6,668 bases of DNA, taken from contig WQXC01000086.1 of the NCBI GenBank assembly GCA_009785045.1, positions 1 to 6,668 on the forward strand, in the 5' to 3' direction. This stretch comes from Treponema sp. (lineage in GTDB: Bacteria; Spirochaetota; Spirochaetia; Treponematales; Breznakiellaceae). Every line of letters begins with the position of its first letter. Position 1 is the first letter of the stretch. Both the position numbers and the translations under genes were made by a program. Positions 1 through 3,875 of the stretch are shown in pieces. Under the pieces are notes generated by a model that saw only the letters and a program-made list of their open reading frames with translations, made no database searches and was not told the origin of the DNA.

Positions 1-594
1 ATCCTCGTTGCCAAGCACCGCGCACTCAATCTCGCGCCCCGGTATGAATTCCTCTATAATAATTTTTGAATCATATAAAAATGCGTTTTTAATTGCTGTT
101 TTATATTCTTCTTCATTGTTAACTTTGCTGATTCCCACAGAAGACCCCATGTTGGCGGGCTTGATAAACAGCGGTAAATCATCCTGCGCGGAAGTTAACG
201 CGGCTTTTGCTTCAGCAAATGAAGGCACCTGCCCGCCGTTATTTACCGTGATAAATTTCCCGATTGGGATCTCAGCGTCACGCAAAAGCCGCTTCATTAC
301 ATCCTTGTCCATGCCAACAGCAGAACCAAGCACGCTGGGACCTACAAACGGAATATCTGCAAGTTTAAGAAGACCTTGTATTGTACCGTCTTCGCCGAAC
401 GGTCCATGCAAAATCGGGAAGATAACATCAAAATTAAAAATATCTGTCATCTGCCAATGACCGGATTTATCAATTTTAACAAGAACAGGATCGAATTTAT
501 TCTTGTCAATTGCATCAAAAATATTCTTTGCAGACATTAAAGAAATCTCGTGTTCTGCGGATTTACCGCCGTATAATACGCCGACTTTTATCAT
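1..594 (-). CDS. ddl: D-alanine--D-alanine ligase, N-terminal 198 residues (3' end cut by window edge)
   Basis: This cytoplasmic ATP-grasp enzyme joins two D-alanines to make the dipeptide used in peptidoglycan precursors. The reading frame is open from the ATG at 594 to the left edge. Visible motifs are the N-terminal GGKSAEHEIS (residues 9-18, with the conserved Glu at 14), HGPFGEDGTIQG (63-74), the MDKDVMK segment with a conserved Lys (95-101), the ATP-binding IKPANMGSSVGISK loop (144-157) and IIIEEFIPGREIE (178-190). The HGPFGEDGTIQG form is typical of DdlA/VanA-like ligases of about 350-370 residues, so roughly the first 55% is present. The C-terminal Mg-binding and omega-loop region is outside the window. 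The start is supported by AGGGAG at 600-605 on this strand, 5 nt before the ATG and inside the last codons of the rhomboid gene. The rhomboid stop is only 1 nt away, so translation is probably coupled. The family call is secure; the DdlA-like subtype is inferred from motif style. Confidence 0.95.
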   Translation of the reverse strand, partial: MIKVGVLYGGKSAEHEISLMSAKNIFDAIDKNKFDPVLVKIDKSGHWQMTDIFNFDVIFPILHGPFGEDGTIQGLLKLADIPFVGPSVLGSAVGMDKDVMKRLLRDAEIPIGKFITVNNGGQVPSFAEAKAALTSAQDDLPLFIKPANMGSSVGISKVNNEEEYKTAIKNAFLYDSKIIIEEFIPGREIECAVLGNED

Positions 595-595
595 G

Positions 596-1303
596 TTATC
601 TCCCTGTTAATCGTTTCCATGGATTTACGCTGAAACGAATCATAAAATAGAGCCACCCAAAAGCAAAACCCGCAAGATGTGTAAGATGAGCAACATTGCC
701 TCCGCTTCCTGTTATAACAAAAAATAATGACAATGCAGTAAACCCAAGAACCATCACCGGAGCCCGCAGCGGAAGAATGCCCCAAATATAAATAATGGAA
801 TGTGGAAAAAATACTGCATATGCAAGCTGTACGGCATAAAGCGCCCCGGACGCGCCAACAAGCGCTACCAGAAAATTACCGGTAAAATAATAAACGATAA
901 AAGAAAATATTCCTGCAAGTGTTCCGGTGACAAAATAAAAAAGGAGGAATTCCTTACTGCCCATCTGTCTTTCAACATGAACTCCAAAAATAAAAAGACC
1001 AATCATATTAAAAAGAATATGACTAAAATTACCATGCATAAACATATAGGTAACAAAAGTCCAAATTGCTCCGTTTTTAATGACTGCCTGAGGAATCATC
1101 GCTAGCATGTTGGAAACAGTTAAACCACCCTCATCAATTTGCCGTCCAAACCTGTCTACTAAACCCAGATCGGAAACATCAACATAGGCTACGACATTTT
1201 TGCCAAAAAACTGCATTGCTGCAAATATGAGCACATTTATCCCTATAAGCCAATACACAGTATTGTAGTTGGCGTATTTAAACGGACGCTTTAAAATGCT
1301 CAT
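596..1303 (-). CDS. rhomboid-family intramembrane serine protease
   Basis: This polytopic inner-membrane protease of 235 residues would cleave transmembrane substrates within or near the bilayer. The active site looks complete. H90-x4-H95-x3-N99 matches the GlpG H145/H150/N154 pattern, the nucleophile is S152 in GASG (150-153), and the catalytic partner is H209 in HLAGFAFG. About six hydrophobic segments are visible (near 15-33, 92-109, 118-139, 150-166, 182-198 and 205-222), the minimal bacterial form without extra domains. A polar loop of about 40 residues (34-75) separates the first two segments, where the L1 loop of rhomboids sits. The usual 'WR' of L1 reads 'WT' here (81-82). The ATG lies 3 nt after the stop of the upstream membrane protein and has no clear Shine-Dalgarno, which suggests translational coupling. 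The substrate cannot be read from the sequence. The family call is firm; the physiological role is unknown. Confidence 0.93.
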   Translation of the reverse strand: MSILKRPFKYANYNTVYWLIGINVLIFAAMQFFGKNVVAYVDVSDLGLVDRFGRQIDEGGLTVSNMLAMIPQAVIKNGAIWTFVTYMFMHGNFSHILFNMIGLFIFGVHVERQMGSKEFLLFYFVTGTLAGIFSFIVYYFTGNFLVALVGASGALYAVQLAYAVFFPHSIIYIWGILPLRAPVMVLGFTALSLFFVITGSGGNVAHLTHLAGFAFGWLYFMIRFSVNPWKRLTGR

Positions 1304-1306
1304 TTT

Positions 1307-1963
1307 TTATGCAGCGCCGCTTTCTTTTCTTTTCTTTTTTACATCAAGTGCATATGGCAACGTCTTTATAATGTAGAAGATTAAAACGCTTAAAATAATT
1401 ATTATAAGAATTATAGCAATGACAGACACTACTCGCATTAAACCTGCCTGAAAGGCGTTTAATATCGACGAAACAGTTAAATATCCTTCGTTATCAATAA
1501 ATGCATTGGCGGCTTTACCTGCAGCGTTAACCTTAAAAAGTTTTACCTGCAAACTTTTTGTTATATAACCAACTGCAGCATCATATACAAGCTTAGGAGC
1601 ACCATACGCCTCTGCATACGGCCATAAAACTTTATTCAAATCAGCAACAGCAGCATTAACTTTGTCTAAATTATTGTTTAGCGCCGAAACATCAAGTCCG
1701 TTATTAACAAAATCAATATTTGAATGCTTTTCTTTTAGAGTCTCTTGTATGCTGCTCGAAAGGCCGCTTAACGATTTATTAATAGAAGCTCTTCCGTACG
1801 CAACTCCAAACACCAAAACAGTTACTATTAAAAATAAAATAACCGTAGCAACAAATTTGCCTTTTCCGGTAATTTCCGGGTATTCACTTATGACCAGTTT
1901 GTTATACAAAAGTCCAAGTCCGATACCAATAGCGCTGAATAAAATCAATAAAAATATAAACAT
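1307..1963 (-). CDS. hypothetical three-span membrane protein with a ~115-residue extracytoplasmic loop
   Basis: I do not recognise this 218-residue protein. It has three strongly hydrophobic segments near residues 3-20, 37-56 and 176-200. A polar region at 57-175 lies between the second and third, and the tail is basic (VKKKRKES, 208-215). By the positive-inside rule the tail and the short 21-36 loop (with KGK) face the cytoplasm, which puts the 57-175 region in the periplasm. That region has Leu/Ile/Val spaced as in amphipathic helices (about 64-112) and then a less regular part with WPYAEAYGAPKLVYDAA (114-130). There are no cysteines and no lipobox, and no catalytic motif is apparent. The start is well supported by a Shine-Dalgarno 6 nt upstream. 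The gene follows dus after 48 nt and precedes the rhomboid gene by 3 nt, so it is probably cotranscribed with the protease. A substrate or partner role is only a guess from position. Confidence 0.8.
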   Translation of the reverse strand: MFIFLLILFSAIGIGLGLLYNKLVISEYPEITGKGKFVATVILFLIVTVLVFGVAYGRASINKSLSGLSSSIQETLKEKHSNIDFVNNGLDVSALNNNLDKVNAAVADLNKVLWPYAEAYGAPKLVYDAAVGYITKSLQVKLFKVNAAGKAANAFIDNEGYLTVSSILNAFQAGLMRVVSVIAIILIIIILSVLIFYIIKTLPYALDVKKKRKESGAA

Positions 1964-1969
1964 ATTATT

Positions 1970-1977
1970 ACCTCTCT
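1970..1977 (-). promoter_or_regulatory. strong Shine-Dalgarno (AGAGAGGT) for the three-span membrane protein
   Basis: The minus strand reads AGAGAGGT-AATAAT-ATG, so GAGGT ends 6 nt before the ATG at 1963. This is the best ribosome-binding site in the dus-to-ddl block and fixes the start of the hypothetical protein. The two neighbouring coupled genes, dus and the rhomboid gene, lack a clear site. Confidence 0.75.
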
Positions 1978-1981
1978 ATCT

Positions 1982-2012
1982 ATTATATACAGAAAAACCA
2001 GATTTTTGTCAT
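1982..2012 (-). promoter_or_regulatory. possible internal promoter before the hypothetical-rhomboid-ddl genes
   Basis: In the 48-bp gap after dus the minus strand has a perfect TATAAT (1982-1987). An ATGACA lies 19 bp upstream (2007-2012) and overlaps the dus stop codon. The -10 is good, but the -35 is imperfect and the spacing is longer than the ideal 17 bp. The predicted start would leave a leader of only about 15 nt, just enough to hold the Shine-Dalgarno. In AT-rich DNA such a -10 can occur by chance, so this is a candidate only. Confidence 0.35.
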
Positions 2013-2998
2013 TAGAAGGAATTAACAATCTGCCGGTATTCTTCGATTGTTCCGGCGCGCACTGCTTTATCCCGCAGGGCTGCTCCCCCGGTAATTCCTT
2101 TTGTGTAGGCGCAAAACTGCTTACGCATCTCAAGACATGCAGTGCGCTCGCCGACATCTGCGGCAAGCATTTCCAAATGCCGCATGGCAGCGGCTATCCG
2201 CGCAGAAAACGCAGGCTGTTCCCAGCTGCCTTCTTCCAATAGCGAACGCGCGGCAGGAAAAATAAAAGGGTTACCCATTGCGCCTCTTGCAAACATGACT
2301 GCGGCGCAGCCTGTTTCCTGCAGCATTTGCCGCGCGTCCTCCGGCGTATAAAGATCGCCTGACCCTGTAACAGGGACATCAAGGCGCGATGCCAAATCTG
2401 CAATAAAAGTCCAAGCGCTCCTGCCGCCGTAACCCTGCGCCCGTGTGCGGGGGTGCAGACTAACCATAGCAGCGCCGGCATCAACTGCAATCCGCGCGCA
2501 CTCGGTATAATTTATGGAAGAGGAATCCCAACCTGAACGGATTTTAATTGTTACGGGGATACTGCCAAGGCATTCGCGGGAGGCGCGAACGGCTGCCTCA
2601 ACTACCCTGCCCAGCTTGGAAGGATCTTTCATAAGAGCAGAACCGGCGCCGTTTTTTACAACTTTCGGAACAGGGCAGCCGGAGTTAATGTCAAGCGCAT
2701 CCGGCTGCAGCGGCGCAAGAACCATTGCCGCTTTATAGATTGATTCGCTGTCGCCGCCGAACAATTGTATCGCATAACGTTTTTCGCTGTCGCCGCGCCG
2801 GATTAAGTTAAGCGCGGCAGTATTTAACCCTTTACGCGAAATTGCTTCTGCGGATGCCAGCTCTGTAAAAGAAAAACATGCGCCTTCTTCCGCGCAAATG
2901 GAACGAAAAGCGCGGTCGGTATAACCTGCCACGGGCGCAAGAAAGAGATTACCCGGTAACTCAAGAGAACCAATTTTTACAGGACGATACAGAGACAT
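2012..2998 (-). CDS. dus: tRNA-dihydrouridine synthase (DusB-like)
   Basis: This FMN-dependent cytoplasmic enzyme of 328 residues reduces specific uridines in the tRNA D-loop to dihydrouridine using NADPH. The TIM-barrel FMN domain shows LFLAPVAGYTD near the start (18-28), INSGCPVPKVVKNGAGSAL (104-122) with the catalytic Cys108, IKIRSGW (151-157) with the FMN-contacting Lys152, LHPRTRAQGYGG (181-192) with His182, and FARGAMGNPFIF (236-247) for phosphate binding. The C-terminal helical tRNA-binding region follows from about 265. Length and motif order fit DusB-type enzymes. The usual GNGD reads GSGD here (212-215), a mild change in the FMN-binding region. The ATG directly follows the tatD stop (TAGATG), with no spacer and no clear Shine-Dalgarno, so translation is probably coupled to tatD. 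The Dus family is certain; assignment to the B subgroup is from overall resemblance. Confidence 0.94.
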   Translation of the reverse strand: MSLYRPVKIGSLELPGNLFLAPVAGYTDRAFRSICAEEGACFSFTELASAEAISRKGLNTAALNLIRRGDSEKRYAIQLFGGDSESIYKAAMVLAPLQPDALDINSGCPVPKVVKNGAGSALMKDPSKLGRVVEAAVRASRECLGSIPVTIKIRSGWDSSSINYTECARIAVDAGAAMVSLHPRTRAQGYGGRSAWTFIADLASRLDVPVTGSGDLYTPEDARQMLQETGCAAVMFARGAMGNPFIFPAARSLLEEGSWEQPAFSARIAAAMRHLEMLAADVGERTACLEMRKQFCAYTKGITGGAALRDKAVRAGTIEEYRQIVNSF

Positions 2999-3775
2999 CT
3001 ATTCAGTGGGCAGTCCAAAGAACTTACAGGAATTTTCCCAAAGCTGAGCGGCAAGAGCTTCTTCTTCCATTTCGAGCATACCTGCCATATAACGTGCGGT
3101 TAAAGGTAAATACTTGGGCATATTTCGTTTGCCGCGATAATCAGCCGGAACCATGAACGGACTTTCCGATTCTATCAATAAACGGTTAACAGGTAAAACT
3201 GCCAGTGTTTCATGCAGGTTCTTTGCATTCTTGTAAGTAAGATTACCGGCAAAAGAAAAATACAGGTTTAAATCCAGCGCCTTCTCGGCATATGCTGCAT
3301 CTTCAGAATAGCAGTGAAAAACCCCGCCTTTGGGAGGCAGGCGGTCCCGGAGAATATCCAGAACATCATGACCGGCATCGCGGTTATGAATGATAACAGG
3401 CAGATTGAGTTTCGAGGCAAGATCCAGCTGAGTAATAAAAAGCTCTATCTGGGATTTCTTGTCTCCAAACTTCCGGTAATAATCCAGACCGATTTCGCCA
3501 ATAGCTACAACCCTTGGATATTGAACACTTTGCTCAATATTGGAAAACCAGTCCTTCCCCGGATTTTGCACCTCGGAAGGGCTCACGCCAACGGCATGGT
3601 AAACATTTGATGCTGATTTCAGGTTTTCATAAACCTGACCAAAGTCATGAAGACTGTTGCAAATCGAGACAATTCTGGCAACGGAAGCCTGACGGGCTTC
3701 CTGTATTACAATGAGCTGCTCAATTGGGTCTTCAACGATAAGCCCCAAATGGGCATGAGTATCAAAATACTGCAT
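2999..3775 (-). CDS. tatD: TatD-family metal-dependent hydrolase / DNase
   Basis: This cytoplasmic TIM-barrel metallohydrolase has 258 residues, the usual TatD length. Characterised members act as 3'-5' nucleases on DNA or RNA. Metal-site motifs are DTHAHL (5-10, with His7 and His9), AIGEIGLDYY (91-100, Glu94), PVIIHNRDA (126-134, His130) and GVFHCYSED (151-159, His154). The late motif, usually ETDxP with a metal-binding Asp, reads ESESPFMVP (202-210), so Glu204 replaces the Asp. The usual GxHP signature reads GVSP (63-66). The fold should be intact, but activity could be altered. The gene opens a tight block: its stop abuts the dus start. Its leader has a strong sigma-70-type promoter and a palindrome, and a weak GGA element precedes the ATG. 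The TatD superfamily call is firm; substrate is not known. Confidence 0.93.
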   Translation of the reverse strand: MQYFDTHAHLGLIVEDPIEQLIVIQEARQASVARIVSICNSLHDFGQVYENLKSASNVYHAVGVSPSEVQNPGKDWFSNIEQSVQYPRVVAIGEIGLDYYRKFGDKKSQIELFITQLDLASKLNLPVIIHNRDAGHDVLDILRDRLPPKGGVFHCYSEDAAYAEKALDLNLYFSFAGNLTYKNAKNLHETLAVLPVNRLLIESESPFMVPADYRGKRNMPKYLPLTARYMAGMLEMEEEALAAQLWENSCKFFGLPTE

Positions 3776-3804
3776 AGCTTAATCCAAAAGATATGATTTT
3801 AGGT

Positions 3805-3823
3805 GTTTACCAAACTGGTAAAC
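3805..3823. promoter_or_regulatory. operator-like palindrome at the predicted tatD transcription start
   Basis: GTTTACC-N5-GGTAAAC is a perfect 7-bp inverted repeat with a 5-bp centre. It extends weakly to AGG...CCT at 3801-3825 with a small bulge. On the minus strand it begins 3 bp after the -10 box (3827-3832) and covers the predicted start near 3820, a classic place for a repressor site. It could instead form a small hairpin at the 5' end of the mRNA. It is not followed by a T-run on either strand, which argues against a terminator. Confidence 0.5.
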
Positions 3824-3826
3824 CTA

Positions 3827-3855
3827 ATTCTAGCACAGATATTCAAAATCGTCAA
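3827..3855 (-). promoter_or_regulatory. sigma-70-type promoter for the tatD-dus block
   Basis: The minus strand carries TTGACG (3850-3855), a 17-bp spacer and TAGAAT (3827-3832). Each hexamer matches the consensus at five of six positions. The spacer ends in TGC, giving an extended -10. The predicted start near 3820 leaves a leader of about 45 nt before the tatD ATG. It lies in the only sizeable gap of the window (100 bp), 20 bp or more past the stop of the upstream gene. It is the best promoter match in the window. Confidence 0.7.
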
Positions 3856-3875
3856 CAATTATTTTATCGAATTTA

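Noticed and set aside
8..460. Open frame of 150 codons on the plus strand
   Set aside because: It lies wholly antisense to the ddl frame, whose translation shows the full run of ATP-grasp motifs. The plus-strand product has no recognisable motif.
1318..1342. Pyrimidine-rich run (TTTTC units) as a repeat or regulatory tract
   Set aside because: It is simply the coding for the Lys/Arg-rich C-terminus of the three-span membrane protein.
1992..2007. Short A-run/T-run inverted repeat after dus as a terminator
   Set aside because: The stem would be about five A-T pairs only, too weak for intrinsic termination.
2354..2365. GSGD in place of GNGD in the Dus protein as a sign of lost function
   Set aside because: Serine is a mild replacement in the FMN-binding loop, and the catalytic Cys108, Lys152 and His182 are all present.
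3801..3825. Palindrome as a rho-independent terminator for the TPR gene
   Set aside because: The stem is short and AT-rich with no T-run after it on either strand, and it sits just downstream of a strong promoter's -10 box, so it would block tatD.
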